Shown here: positions 9,941-18,254 of the stretch, in pieces
Layout: every line of letters starts with the position of its first letter
How positions within the stretch are numbered: position 1 is the stretch's first letter
From: Paenochrobactrum glaciei
GTDB taxonomy: Bacteria; Pseudomonadota; Alphaproteobacteria; Rhizobiales; Rhizobiaceae
DNA: 64,000 bases
Assembly (NCBI RefSeq): GCF_039522165.1
Contig: NZ_BAAADE010000001.1
Coordinates: 868,001-932,000 of the forward strand
Direction of reading: 5' to 3'
The notes under the pieces: model-generated
What the model was told of the DNA's origin: nothing
What the model saw: only the letters and a program-made list of their open reading frames with translations
Databases searched by the model: none
Program-made: the position numbers and the translations under genes

Positions 9941-10432
9941 ATGGTTTCAAAACGATTGAGCCGGGAAGCCGGACACCGCCGCAAATTTCTGGTCATTATT
10001 GATGATACGCCTGAATGCGGGCGTGCTGTCGCTTATGCATCAAGACGCGCTAAAAACACCGGCGGTGCGCTGGTTTTGATGTTTGTTATTGATACATCTG
10101 ATTTCCAGCATTTTCTGGGCGTTGGTGAGATCATGCGCTCTGAGGCCGAAGAACGTGCCCGTTTGGCGCTGGAAAAGCTCGCCACCCAAGTGCGCGAAAA
10201 GCAAGGGCTTGAGCCTGAGCTGATTGTGCGTGCCGGTGAAACCACTGAAGAATTGCAAAGTCTGGTTGAAGAAGATCAGGATATTGCGATTCTGGTTCTG
10301 GCTGCCGCATCAGGCAAAGAAGGCCCCGGCCCCCTCATTCAGATGCTGGCCGGTAAAAGCGCATCTTTCCCTATTCCTGTCACTGTTATTCCTGCGAATT
10401 TAAGTGACGAAGATATTGATGCAGTGGCCTGA
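9941..10432 (+). CDS. Universal stress protein (UspA family)
   Basis: A 163-residue cytoplasmic protein with one Usp domain: RKFLVIIDDTPECGRAVAYA at the N terminus (first strand and helix), VLMFVIDTSDFQ, then VRAGETTEEL and a C-terminal strand FPIPVTVIPANL. The ATP-binding pattern G-2x-G-9x-G(S/T) is not clearly present (the matching region reads LAAASGKEGPGPLI), so nucleotide binding is uncertain. The reading frame is open from an ATG at 9899, but that codon sits in a hairpin arm; MVSKRLSREAGHRRKF at 9941 looks the more natural N terminus, although no good ribosome binding site precedes either. The family responds to stress; a specific role cannot be given. Confidence 0.8.
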   Translation: MVSKRLSREAGHRRKFLVIIDDTPECGRAVAYASRRAKNTGGALVLMFVIDTSDFQHFLGVGEIMRSEAEERARLALEKLATQVREKQGLEPELIVRAGETTEELQSLVEEDQDIAILVLAAASGKEGPGPLIQMLAGKSASFPIPVTVIPANLSDEDIDAVA

Positions 10433-10515
10433 TCACACTATATTGATAAAAATTGTCATGTTTCACTGACTGTTCTGATCATGATCGGGCTTGCCTCTTT
10501 TGTCATTCCCGTTTA

Positions 10516-10530
10516 TTAGAATAGTTCCAA
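10516..10530 (+). promoter_or_regulatory. Candidate Irr-type (ICE) box upstream of nfu
   Basis: TTAGAATAGTTCCAA is an imperfect inverted repeat resembling the iron-control element bound by Irr in Rhizobiales (TTAGAA-N3-TTCTAA), with one mismatch in the right half. It lies about 100 bases before the nfu start. Assignment rests on remembered consensus and position only. Confidence 0.35.
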
Positions 10531-10633
10531 GGTATGATATAGTGTGCTTCGGCCATTATATCCCGATAATCTCTTTCTGCAGCTTTAAGCGCTTTTAAAA
10601 AAGCTTGAAAACTGCCCAACGCGGGAGAACGAA

Positions 10634-11203
10634 ATGTTCATCCAGACAGAAACAACGCCAAATCCGGCGACCTTGAAATTTCTCCCGGGCAAAGTCGTCA
10701 TGCCTGAGGGCACTGCAGATTTCCGCAGCGCAGAGACCGCAGCCGATGCGTCTCCGCTTGCTGCCAAACTCTTTGCGGTTCCTGGCATTACCGGCGTATT
10801 TTTCGGTTATGACTTCATCACCGTCACCAAAGATGATGCTGAGTGGCAGCATCTGAAACCTGCGGTTCTCGGCACGATCATGGAGCATTTCATGTCCGGC
10901 GCGCCTGTGATGGCTGGCGTCAGCGCTCCTGCGGCCACCGACCACAGTGCCGATGAATTTTTTGATGCAGGCGACAGTGAAATTGTCGATACTATCAAAG
11001 AATTGCTGGAAACCCGCGTACGCCCTGCTGTTGCGCAGGACGGCGGCGACATCACCTTCCGCGGCTTTGAAAACGGCGTTGTATATCTGCACATGAAGGG
11101 TGCTTGCGCCGGTTGCCCGTCTTCAACCGCTACCCTGAAGCACGGTATTCAGAACTTGCTTAAGCACTTTGTGCCGGAAGTTTTGCAGGTCGAAGCAATC
11201 TGA
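10634..11203 (+). CDS. Nfu-type iron-sulfur cluster carrier (NifU-like, NfuA)
   Basis: Nfu proteins carry and deliver Fe-S clusters to client enzymes. The 189-residue protein has an Nfu N-terminal domain (MFIQTETTPNPATLKFLPGK, residues 1-90) and a C-terminal NifU-like domain (about 105-185) with the cluster-binding CxxC in HMKGACAGCPSSTATL. GGGAG lies eight bases before the ATG. It is a single gene followed by a strong terminator. The upstream region contains a possible iron-control box. Two likely clients, aconitase and dihydroxy-acid dehydratase, are encoded further along in this window, though a direct link is inference. Confidence 0.92.
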   Translation: MFIQTETTPNPATLKFLPGKVVMPEGTADFRSAETAADASPLAAKLFAVPGITGVFFGYDFITVTKDDAEWQHLKPAVLGTIMEHFMSGAPVMAGVSAPAATDHSADEFFDAGDSEIVDTIKELLETRVRPAVAQDGGDITFRGFENGVVYLHMKGACAGCPSSTATLKHGIQNLLKHFVPEVLQVEAI

Positions 11204-11225
11204 TCTGATTGTTCTATCAATATCA

Positions 11226-11264
11226 AAAAGCCGCATGAAACTTTGTCTCATGCGGCTTTTTTTA
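11226..11264 (+). terminator. Rho-independent terminator after nfu
   Basis: AAAAGCCGCATGA pairs with TCATGCGGCTTTT and is followed by a T run. The A run on the 5' side means it can also end transcription of the convergent L,D-transpeptidase gene. Confidence 0.92.
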
Positions 11265-11286
11265 TTTTCAACTTTACTGCTCGCGC

Positions 11287-11907
11287 TTACAGAACTGTGA
11301 CCTGCGCATCTTTATCGACGCGATCATAAAGATCCATAATGTCCTGGTTCATCAAACGAATGCAGCCGGAAGACATTGCCTTACCGATTGACCACCATTC
11401 CGGTGTGCCATGCAGACGATAGCCGGTATCACCATTTTTGTTGTGCAGGTAAAGAGCGCGCGCGCCGAGCGGATTTTTCAAGCCCGGGCCCATACCATTG
11501 CGATATTTTGCCAATTCCGGCTGGCGCTTGATCATCGGCGCCGGTGGTGTCCATGTCGGCCATTCACGCTTGGCAGCAACGCGTGCCGTGCCTGACCAGC
11601 CAAAGCCCTCACGCCCCACCCCAATACCATAGCGCACGGCTTTATTGTCCGGCAGCACATAATAAAGATGCTTGTCCTTGGTATCGACAACAATCGAGCC
11701 CGGCTTTTGTGACGTTTTATAAGTCACTGTCTGGCGGCGATATTGCTCAGGAATTTTATCCTTAGGGATAGCAGGCAGCGTATAGCCCGCATCTTTAACC
11801 GCCGGATATGAAGCGCTTGCCTGAAAAGGCGAACCGCTCGTGGAACATGCTCCCAAAAATCCGGTCAGAATAACGGCAACGGGTATTTGCAATGATTTGA
11901 AATTCAT
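11287..11907 (-). CDS. L,D-transpeptidase (YkuD domain) lipoprotein
   Basis: This enzyme class makes 3-3 cross-links in peptidoglycan or attaches proteins to it, in the periplasm. The 206-residue product starts MNFKSLQIPVAVILTGFLGAC, a lipoprotein signal with lipobox LGAC, so the mature protein is probably membrane-anchored. The YkuD catalytic domain covers about residues 80-205: GSIVVDTKDKHLYYV at its start, RLHGTPEWWSIG carrying the conserved histidine, and SSGCIRLMN with the catalytic cysteine. The start at 11907 has GGGGGAA six bases upstream; an open extension to 11967 lacks such a site and would bury the signal peptide. Brucellaceae carry several such enzymes, so no gene symbol is given. 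Confidence 0.9.
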   Translation of the reverse strand: MNFKSLQIPVAVILTGFLGACSTSGSPFQASASYPAVKDAGYTLPAIPKDKIPEQYRRQTVTYKTSQKPGSIVVDTKDKHLYYVLPDNKAVRYGIGVGREGFGWSGTARVAAKREWPTWTPPAPMIKRQPELAKYRNGMGPGLKNPLGARALYLHNKNGDTGYRLHGTPEWWSIGKAMSSGCIRLMNQDIMDLYDRVDKDAQVTVL

Positions 11908-12099
11908 GAATTCCCCCAAAGAACAAGCCGCTTCCCCTTTTGAACCGACCTTGCTTGTTAACGCCAATGTGCAATCAATATAGTTAAACTTTCATTAACT
12001 ATACTTATTAACCTTTGCGAGGGAATAGATTTTTTAAAGACAACAGCATTTCAGCCTGTCGTTCTTTAATTCAACTGAGAGTTTTTAAGATAACCATCA

Positions 12100-12128
12100 G
12101 TGAAACCAGTCCGTCAGACTGATTTCAC
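12100..12128 (-). terminator. Hairpin after regA, possible terminator
   Basis: On the minus strand GTGAAATCAGTC pairs with GACTGGTTTCAC (one mismatch) around a five-base loop, starting 28 bases after the regA stop. No long U tract follows, so its strength is uncertain. Confidence 0.5.
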
Positions 12129-12155
12129 ATGTTTCATCATCACTGGCGGCAGTCT

Positions 12156-12719
12156 TTAGCGCGGGGCGCGCTTGGCCAGAATACGCTGCAAAGTACGGCG
12201 ATGCATATTCAAACGACGCGCTGTTTCAGAAACATTGCGCTCGCACATTTCATAAACACGCTGAATATGTTCCCAACGGACACGGTCGGCAGACATCGGG
12301 TTTTCGGGTGGAATCACTTTTTCACCCGGTTTGCGTGTCAGAGCAGCAAAAACCTCATCCGCATCGGCAGGCTTGGAGAGATAATCAATCGCACCAAGTT
12401 TCACTGCATTCACAGCGGTGGCAATATTGCCATAGCCGGTGAGAACAATTGCCCGTGTATCGGCGCGTTTGGCACGAATCGCCTCGATAATATCGAGACC
12501 ATTACCGTCACCCAAGCGCATGTCCACAACGGCATAAGCCGGTGCAGCGGCCTTCACAGCTGCAATACCCTCTTCAACCGATTCTGCTGTTGTCACGTCG
12601 AAGCCACGGCTTTCCATGGCGCGTGCCAAGCGTTGCAAAAACGGTTTGTCGTCATCGACCAGAAGAAGAGAAGGATCGATGCCGATTACTTCACTGTCGT
12701 CCTGATTCAATTCGTCCAT
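12156..12719 (-). CDS. regA: RegA/ActR/PrrA-type response regulator
   Basis: Global redox response regulator partnered with RegB; in alphaproteobacteria it controls respiration, carbon and nitrogen metabolism. The 187-residue protein has a receiver domain (LLLVDDDKPFLQRLARAM, phospho-acceptor Asp in YAVVDMRLGDGNG, Thr in IVLTGYG, Lys in DYLSKPADADE), a short proline-containing linker (KVIPPENPMSADRV) and a Fis-type helix-turn-helix at the C terminus (ERNVSETARRLNMHRRTLQR). This matches the very conserved DNA-binding end of the family. AGGAA precedes the start at 12719. It lies 91 bases after regB, the usual pairing, although many genomes place them further apart. Confidence 0.95.
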   Translation of the reverse strand: MDELNQDDSEVIGIDPSLLLVDDDKPFLQRLARAMESRGFDVTTAESVEEGIAAVKAAAPAYAVVDMRLGDGNGLDIIEAIRAKRADTRAIVLTGYGNIATAVNAVKLGAIDYLSKPADADEVFAALTRKPGEKVIPPENPMSADRVRWEHIQRVYEMCERNVSETARRLNMHRRTLQRILAKRAPR

Positions 12720-12810
12720 CAGGTTTTTCCTACTCGGTTTTTGTTTCCTTATTGTAGCCCTGCGGCAAAAAGTCAAATAAGCAATTCAAAAAAATGCTTG
12801 CGAACCGTAT

Positions 12811-14109
12811 TTATTTCACATTTCCGGCCAAAATATCACGCGACCACACCACGCGGATTTCCGCGCCCTGCCCCGGATTGCTTCGATTATGGAAACTTAT
12901 ATGCGCGCCGGAGCGCTCCAGTAACGTTTTTGCGATGAAGAGCCCTAATCCCAAACCACCGCCACTATGGCCGCTCTCACGACTGGTTGTGTAAGGCTCA
13001 CCGATTCGCTCCAGAATTTCCGGTTTGAACCCCTGCCCGTCATCCTGAATGATGACGCGCACTTCCGTTTCACTCCAGCTCCATGAAACAATTGCTTTTT
13101 CACGGGCAAAATCCACCGCATTTTCAATCAGATTGCCAAGGCCGTAAAGCAGCCCCGGATTGCGCCGCACCACCGGCTCAGGCTTTGCACCCTCCTGACA
13201 CACCACTTCCAGATCAATGCCGAAATGGCGATGCGGTGCCACCACTTCCTCAATCAGTGACGAAAGCGGCATACGCGACATATGCTCTTCATTTTCAGAT
13301 GAAAGGCTGGTCAGGCGCTGCAAAATCTCGCGGCAACGCTGCGTTTGTGATTGCAGCAGGCTGATATCGTCAACAAGCCCTTCATCTTTGGAATGCGAAC
13401 GCTGCATTTCCTTAACCACCAGCGCGATGGTTGCCAAAGGTGTGCCAAGCTCATGTGCGGCAGCGGCCGCCAAACCGTCAAGCGCTGTCAAATGATGCTC
13501 ACGCTGCAAAATCAGCTCGGTTGCCGCCAATGCGTCGCCAAGCTGGCGCGCTTCTTCTGCAATCCGGTAAGCATAAACGCCTGTAAAGCCAAGCGTGGAG
13601 ATCACCGCGCTCCAAATGCCTGCCACCAATAGAAACGGCAATTCCAGTACCGTATCCGGATACCACGGTAAATTGAGGTGATAGAAGGTGAGAAGGCTCG
13701 TGCACAGCGTCACCAATAGCCCAAGCACGATGGTATGGCGTGTCGGCAGCGATGTGGCCGAAATAATCACCGGCACGATCATCAAAATCGTAAACGGATT
13801 TTGCAAACCGCCGGTCAGATATAACAGCCCTGCCAGTTGCAACACATCAAAGCCCAGCACAATGCTGGCCGCAGTCGGGTTCAGACGATGGCTGACCGGA
13901 TAACGGAAACCCAAAAACAAATTAAGCCATGCGGAAAGGGCAATCAGCGCAAAACAAATACCGACCGGAAACGGAAAGCGCAGATAAAGCGCCACAAACA
14001 TCACTGCCGCGGTTTGTCCGGCGATGGCCAGCCAGCGGATACGCACCAATGTGGTCAGGCGCGGACGACGTGACTGGCTCGAAGCGCGGCTGTGAAAATC
14101 TGTGTGCAT
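12811..14109 (-). CDS. regB: RegB/ActS/PrrB-type redox sensor histidine kinase
   Basis: Inner-membrane kinase that phosphorylates RegA according to the redox state of quinones and a cysteine. The 432-residue protein has about six membrane segments in the first 190 residues. Between two of them lies LTGGLQNPFTILM, the ubiquinone-binding GGxxNPF motif. The H box is HELGTPLATIALV, and just after it QTQRCREIL carries the redox-active cysteine known from RegB of Rhodobacter capsulatus. The ATP domain follows: NLIENAVDFA, DDGQGF and GGGLGLGLFIAK. The start at 14109 has GGAG seven bases upstream. It follows hrpB on the same strand, a neighbourhood I recall from other Rhizobiales. All sensing motifs are intact, so it should be active. 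Confidence 0.95.
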   Translation of the reverse strand: MHTDFHSRASSQSRRPRLTTLVRIRWLAIAGQTAAVMFVALYLRFPFPVGICFALIALSAWLNLFLGFRYPVSHRLNPTAASIVLGFDVLQLAGLLYLTGGLQNPFTILMIVPVIISATSLPTRHTIVLGLLVTLCTSLLTFYHLNLPWYPDTVLELPFLLVAGIWSAVISTLGFTGVYAYRIAEEARQLGDALAATELILQREHHLTALDGLAAAAAHELGTPLATIALVVKEMQRSHSKDEGLVDDISLLQSQTQRCREILQRLTSLSSENEEHMSRMPLSSLIEEVVAPHRHFGIDLEVVCQEGAKPEPVVRRNPGLLYGLGNLIENAVDFAREKAIVSWSWSETEVRVIIQDDGQGFKPEILERIGEPYTTSRESGHSGGGLGLGLFIAKTLLERSGAHISFHNRSNPGQGAEIRVVWSRDILAGNVK

Positions 14110-14193
14110 GACCACTCCGTACCAATTTTTGTTGACCCTATAAGGCAAGTTTTAAATCAAGGTAAGTCCTGCCGCTTCGTTTTCCGTCCCCGC

Positions 14194-16641
14194 CTATTGT
14201 CCGCGCGGCTTGGCGCGGCGTGTCGGCGCAGCATTGGCAGGATCTTCCGGCCAGACATGTTTGGGATAACGGCCACGCATATCCGCGCGCACATCTGCCC
14301 AAGATCCCGCCCAAAAACGTGGTAAATCGCGGGTGATCTGGATTGGCTTATGCCCCGGCGACAATAGTTCCAGCACCAGCGGCACTTTACCATCGGCAAT
14401 GGCAGGATGCACTGTCAGCCCGAATAATTCCTGCACCCGCACAGCAATTACCGGCTGGTCGGCATCATAACGTATCGTGATATTAGAGCCTGTCGGCACT
14501 TCAAAACTAACCGGTGCCAGTGCATCAATCTTACGCTGCAAATCATAAGGCACCAGCGAGCGTAAACCATTGCTGATGACATGAAGCGGTATTTTATCAA
14601 GCCGTGCTTCGCCGGTTAAAAACGGCAATAACCAATCTTCCAGCCTGTCGATCAGCGACGCATCATCCATGGCAGGCCACGGCTCGCCCAAGCCCTGATA
14701 AAGCCAGCCTAAACGGTGGCGTAAAATTTCAGCCTCTTTGCCCCATGGCAAAATCTGCAATCCATATTGACGCACGGCCTCAACAACACCTAAATCCGCC
14801 TCTTCACCGGAAGGAGCAGCCATTTGCTTTTCTTGCAGGGCAAATTGGCCAATACGTGTAGCTTCACGGGCGCGCAGACTGTTTTTTTCTGCATCATAAA
14901 GCACTTGTCTGCCGGTTTTGATCTTATGGCCTAAAACCTGCCGGATTTCACTTTCGCTGGTTTCTGCCGCTGCCAATATGCGGCTGCGCTCAGCGCGCCC
15001 TGTCAAATCGGCCACCACCAACCATGATGCTTTGGACAAAGATGATACCCCATCCACTTCGCCGCCGCGACCATTGGCCAGCACAAATTGTCCCGCAGCG
15101 CCACGCGCCCTTGCCAGGCGATCAGGATAAGCATCCAGCAATAAGCGTCCGATCGTCGATGTCTCGCCAGTTGACGTTCCACCTAATCGTTTAGCCAATT
15201 GTTTGGCGCGTTGGGCGCGGTCAGAGCGATCATGTTTAAATTTACGAAACCGTTCTTCCAGATCAATATCGGAGCCACCAAGGCCGCGCTCAGTCAAAAG
15301 AAGCGCCAATTCTGCCGCAAACAAACCTTCACCGCGTTGTTTGGCTTTTGCTACCATATGCGCAAGGCGCGCAGGCAAAGCCAGTTCGCGCATCGCTTGA
15401 CCATCTACGCTCAACCGACCATCGCCGTCCAATGCTCCCAGTTCCATCAGCAGGTTACGTGCTTCATTAAGGGCTGCGCGCGGTGGCTGATCTAAAAACT
15501 GCAAATCAGCCGGATCGCTCACACCCCATGCAGCACAATCAAGCAACAGGCCGGACAAATCCGCTTCGAGAATTTCCGGCGTATTAAAGGGCGGCAAAGA
15601 CGCTGTCTGCCCCTGATGCCACAGCCTTATAGCAACACCGGGTTCTGTTCGTCCTGCACGTCCTGCCCGCTGATCGGCCGCCGCACGCGAGGCACGCACG
15701 GTTTCAAGGCGGGTCAAACCGGTTGCCGGTTCATAATGCGGCACACGGCTTAAACCACTATCAATCACCACACGCACGCCATCAATGGTCAGCGAGGTTT
15801 CAGCAATTGATGTTGCCAGTACAATTTTGCGTTTTCCTTCAGGCGAAGGTTTGATCGCGGCATCCTGATCACGACCCTCCATCGCCCCGTAAAGCGGACA
15901 CAGCATAATGTTTGCGCCAAGATGCGGCTCCAGCAAACGGGCTACCCGTTCAATTTCGCCCTGCCCCGGCAAAAAGGCCAATATACTACCAGCCTCATCA
16001 AAAAGCGCATCCCGAATAGCCTGCGCAACGGCATCTTCCACGCGCTCTTGTGGTTTGCGCTCACGATAGCGAATATCGATGGGAAAGCTTCGCCCTTCGC
16101 TTTTGATCACCTGCGCATCATCGCCAAGAAGTGCTGCCACCCGCGCACCGTCAAGCGTTGCCGACATCACCAGAATTTTCAAATCCGGACGTAAAGCTGC
16201 CTGCACATCCAATGCCAGAGCAAGACCGAAATCCGCGTCTAAACTGCGCTCATGAAACTCATCAAACAAAACCGCTTTAACGCCGCTGAGTTCAGGATCC
16301 TCCAAGATCATGCGCGCGAAGACACCTTCCGTCACCACCAGCACACGGGTGGAAGCGCTTGTCTTATTTTCAAGACGCATCCGGTAGCCGACCGTTTGCC
16401 CGACCTCTTCACCGAGCAGCTGCGCCATGCGTTTAGCGCTCGCGCGAGCTGCAATACGGCGCGGCTCAAGCACAATGATCTTATCCGTGCCAGACCAGTT
16501 TTGATGCAAAAAGTGCAAAGGCACCAACGTCGTTTTACCAGCGCCGGGAGGCGCTACCAGCACATGTTTATTGCTGCGCTCCATCGCGGCATCCAAAGCG
16601 GGCAAAACATGGGTAACTGGTAATTCGGGTAAGCTTCGCAA
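14194..16641 (-). CDS. hrpB: ATP-dependent helicase HrpB
   Basis: DEAH-type helicase of the HrpB family, 815 residues, the family's usual length. Motifs in order: Walker A VAPPGAGKTTLVPL (about 30-45), DEFHERS as motif II, SATLDG as motif III, ATSIAETSLTIDGVRVVIDSG (quoted only as the stretch near residue 285, shortened here to ATSIAETSLTIDGV) and motif VI QRAGRAGRTEPG. The HrpB-specific C-terminal domain follows, ending with FWAGSWADVRADMRGRYPKH and a short basic tail. The biological role of HrpB is poorly defined in most bacteria. The apparent start is a TTG with only a modest upstream purine stretch. It lies upstream of regBA on the same strand and may share transcription with it (84-base gap). 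Confidence 0.92.
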   Translation of the reverse strand: MRSLPELPVTHVLPALDAAMERSNKHVLVAPPGAGKTTLVPLHFLHQNWSGTDKIIVLEPRRIAARASAKRMAQLLGEEVGQTVGYRMRLENKTSASTRVLVVTEGVFARMILEDPELSGVKAVLFDEFHERSLDADFGLALALDVQAALRPDLKILVMSATLDGARVAALLGDDAQVIKSEGRSFPIDIRYRERKPQERVEDAVAQAIRDALFDEAGSILAFLPGQGEIERVARLLEPHLGANIMLCPLYGAMEGRDQDAAIKPSPEGKRKIVLATSIAETSLTIDGVRVVIDSGLSRVPHYEPATGLTRLETVRASRAAADQRAGRAGRTEPGVAIRLWHQGQTASLPPFNTPEILEADLSGLLLDCAAWGVSDPADLQFLDQPPRAALNEARNLLMELGALDGDGRLSVDGQAMRELALPARLAHMVAKAKQRGEGLFAAELALLLTERGLGGSDIDLEERFRKFKHDRSDRAQRAKQLAKRLGGTSTGETSTIGRLLLDAYPDRLARARGAAGQFVLANGRGGEVDGVSSLSKASWLVVADLTGRAERSRILAAAETSESEIRQVLGHKIKTGRQVLYDAEKNSLRAREATRIGQFALQEKQMAAPSGEEADLGVVEAVRQYGLQILPWGKEAEILRHRLGWLYQGLGEPWPAMDDASLIDRLEDWLLPFLTGEARLDKIPLHVISNGLRSLVPYDLQRKIDALAPVSFEVPTGSNITIRYDADQPVIAVRVQELFGLTVHPAIADGKVPLVLELLSPGHKPIQITRDLPRFWAGSWADVRADMRGRYPKHVWPEDPANAAPTRRAKPRGQ

Positions 16642-16759
16642 TGAAAATGCCTATCTCATTTTTTACTCGCCGGTTAAGGCGCCAATAAAAGCGATAAACA
16701 AAAGCTCTGCACCAGTTTGGCCAAACTTGTCCAGTCTGCAACACCGGTAAACAGTATTA

Positions 16760-16786
16760 TTGACATACTCCCCCATAGTATATAGT
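16760..16786 (+). promoter_or_regulatory. frm promoter with embedded FrmR-type operator
   Basis: A perfect -35 box TTGACA (16760-16765) is followed by a -10-like TATAGT (16781-16786). Between and overlapping them is ATACTCCCCCATAGTAT (16765-16781), which has the TACT, C-run, AGTA layout of operators bound by RcnR/FrmR-type CsoR-family repressors. The 15-base spacer is short, and TATATA two bases upstream is an alternative. Position directly in front of frmR fits autorepression. Confidence 0.75.
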
Positions 16787-16820
16787 TTTTAGCTATCAAG
16801 CTTTGAAAGGCTTCAACATC

Positions 16821-17111
16821 ATGCCGCATTCACCGGAAGAGAAAAAACGCGTCATCACCCGTCTGCGCCGCATTAAAGGTCAGGCGGAAGCACTGGAGCG
16901 TGCGGTAGAAGCCGGCACGGAATGCGGTGCATTGTTGCAGCAACTGGCAGCACTGCGCGGTGCTGCCACCGGATTGATGGCCGAAGTGCTGGAAAGCCAT
17001 TTGCGTGAAACTTTTGGTGCTGCAAGCACAGATGCAGGTGCGCTGCCTCTGGAAAAAGCTGAAGCCGAAATTGACCAGATTATGCGGATCATCCGCAGCT
17101 ATTTAAAATAA
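16821..17111 (+). CDS. frmR: Formaldehyde-sensing repressor FrmR (CsoR/RcnR family)
   Basis: Small all-helical repressor of the formaldehyde detoxification genes. Started at 16821, the 96-residue protein reads MPHSPEEKKRVITRLRRIKG. This start places Pro2 and Cys35 (in AGTECGALL) where E. coli FrmR uses them to form the formaldehyde cross-link, and His60 in EVLESHLRETF also matches. An open extension from a TTG at 16803 would destroy the N-terminal proline sensor, so it is rejected. AAAGG lies upstream. The C terminus IDQIMRIIRSYLK is typical. It precedes frmA by 30 bases and has an operator-like repeat in its promoter. Confidence 0.94.
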   Translation: MPHSPEEKKRVITRLRRIKGQAEALERAVEAGTECGALLQQLAALRGAATGLMAEVLESHLRETFGAASTDAGALPLEKAEAEIDQIMRIIRSYLK

Positions 17112-17141
17112 AATATCAGGAACCCGCGAGGAGAAACAAAG

Positions 17142-18254
17142 ATGAAATCACGCGCAGCTGTGGCATGGGAAGCAAACAAGCCGCTGACCATCGAAACCAT
17201 TGAAATAGGCGGCCCGAAACCGGGTGAAGTTCTGGTGGAAATCATGGCAACCGGTGTCTGCCACACCGATGCCTACACGCTTTCCGGCCTTGATTCTGAA
17301 GGAAAATTCCCTGCCATTCTCGGCCATGAGGGCGCAGGTATCGTGCGTGAAGTGGGCGCAGGCGTCACGACTTTGAAACCGGGCGACCATGTCATTCCGC
17401 TTTACACACCGGAATGCCGCTCGTGCAAAACCTGCCTGTCACAGCGCTCCAATCTTTGCACCTCCATCCGCTCCACCCAAGGTCAGGGCCTGATGCCGGA
17501 TCGCACCACGCGCTTCTCCTGCGATGGCGGCGAAATCTTCCATTATATGGGCTGCTCGACCTTCTCCAACTTTACTGTTTTGCCGGAAATCGCGCTGGCA
17601 AAAGTGCGTGAAGACGCACCATTCGATAAAATCTGCTATATCGGTTGCGGTGTTACCACCGGTATTGGTGCAGTGATTTACACCGCAAAAGTCCGCCCGG
17701 GCTCCAATGTTGTGGTGTTCGGCCTTGGCGGCATCGGCCTCAATGTAATTCAGGGCGCGCGCATGGTGGGTGCCGACAAGATCATCGGTGTCGACATCAA
17801 TCCGGCTAAAGTCGAAATGGCGAAAAAATTCGGCATGACAGACTTCATCAACCCGCGTGAAATCGGCAATGATAAAGTGGTTCAGGCCATTCAGGACTTA
17901 ACCGACGGCGGTGCGGATTATTCCTTTGATGCCACTGGCAACACAGATGTGATGCGTCAGGCACTGGAATGCTGCCATCGCGGCTGGGGTGAATCAATCA
18001 TCATCGGCGTGGCGGAAGCTGGCAAGGAAATCGCCACCCGTCCGTTCCAGCTTGTTACCGGACGCGTCTGGAAAGGCACCGCCTTTGGTGGCGCGCGCGG
18101 CCGCACCGATGTACCGAAAATCGTTGATTGGTACATGGAAGGTAAGATCAACATTGATGATCTCATCACCCATAAAATGCCGCTGGATGAGATCAACACC
18201 GCCTTTGATCTGATGCATGAAGGCAAATCCATCCGTTCGGTCATCACATTCTGA
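17142..18254 (+). CDS. frmA: S-(hydroxymethyl)glutathione dehydrogenase / class III alcohol dehydrogenase
   Basis: Oxidises the glutathione adduct of formaldehyde to S-formylglutathione using NAD. It is a zinc medium-chain dehydrogenase of 370 residues. Catalytic zinc ligands are in TGVCHTDAYTLSG and GHEGAGIV, and the structural zinc cluster is PECRSCKTCLSQRSNLC. The nucleotide-binding turn is VVFGLGGIGLNVIQGA, and the C terminus HEGKSIRSVITF is typical of class III enzymes. GAGGAGAA lies nine bases before the ATG. The stop overlaps the next start by one base (TGATG), so the acetyltransferase gene is translationally coupled. Confidence 0.96.
   Translation: MKSRAAVAWEANKPLTIETIEIGGPKPGEVLVEIMATGVCHTDAYTLSGLDSEGKFPAILGHEGAGIVREVGAGVTTLKPGDHVIPLYTPECRSCKTCLSQRSNLCTSIRSTQGQGLMPDRTTRFSCDGGEIFHYMGCSTFSNFTVLPEIALAKVREDAPFDKICYIGCGVTTGIGAVIYTAKVRPGSNVVVFGLGGIGLNVIQGARMVGADKIIGVDINPAKVEMAKKFGMTDFINPREIGNDKVVQAIQDLTDGGADYSFDATGNTDVMRQALECCHRGWGESIIIGVAEAGKEIATRPFQLVTGRVWKGTAFGGARGRTDVPKIVDWYMEGKINIDDLITHKMPLDEINTAFDLMHEGKSIRSVITF

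Noticed and set aside
12129..12938. Open frame of 269 codons on the plus strand
   Set aside because: It is antisense to regA and the end of regB, which have complete conserved motifs.
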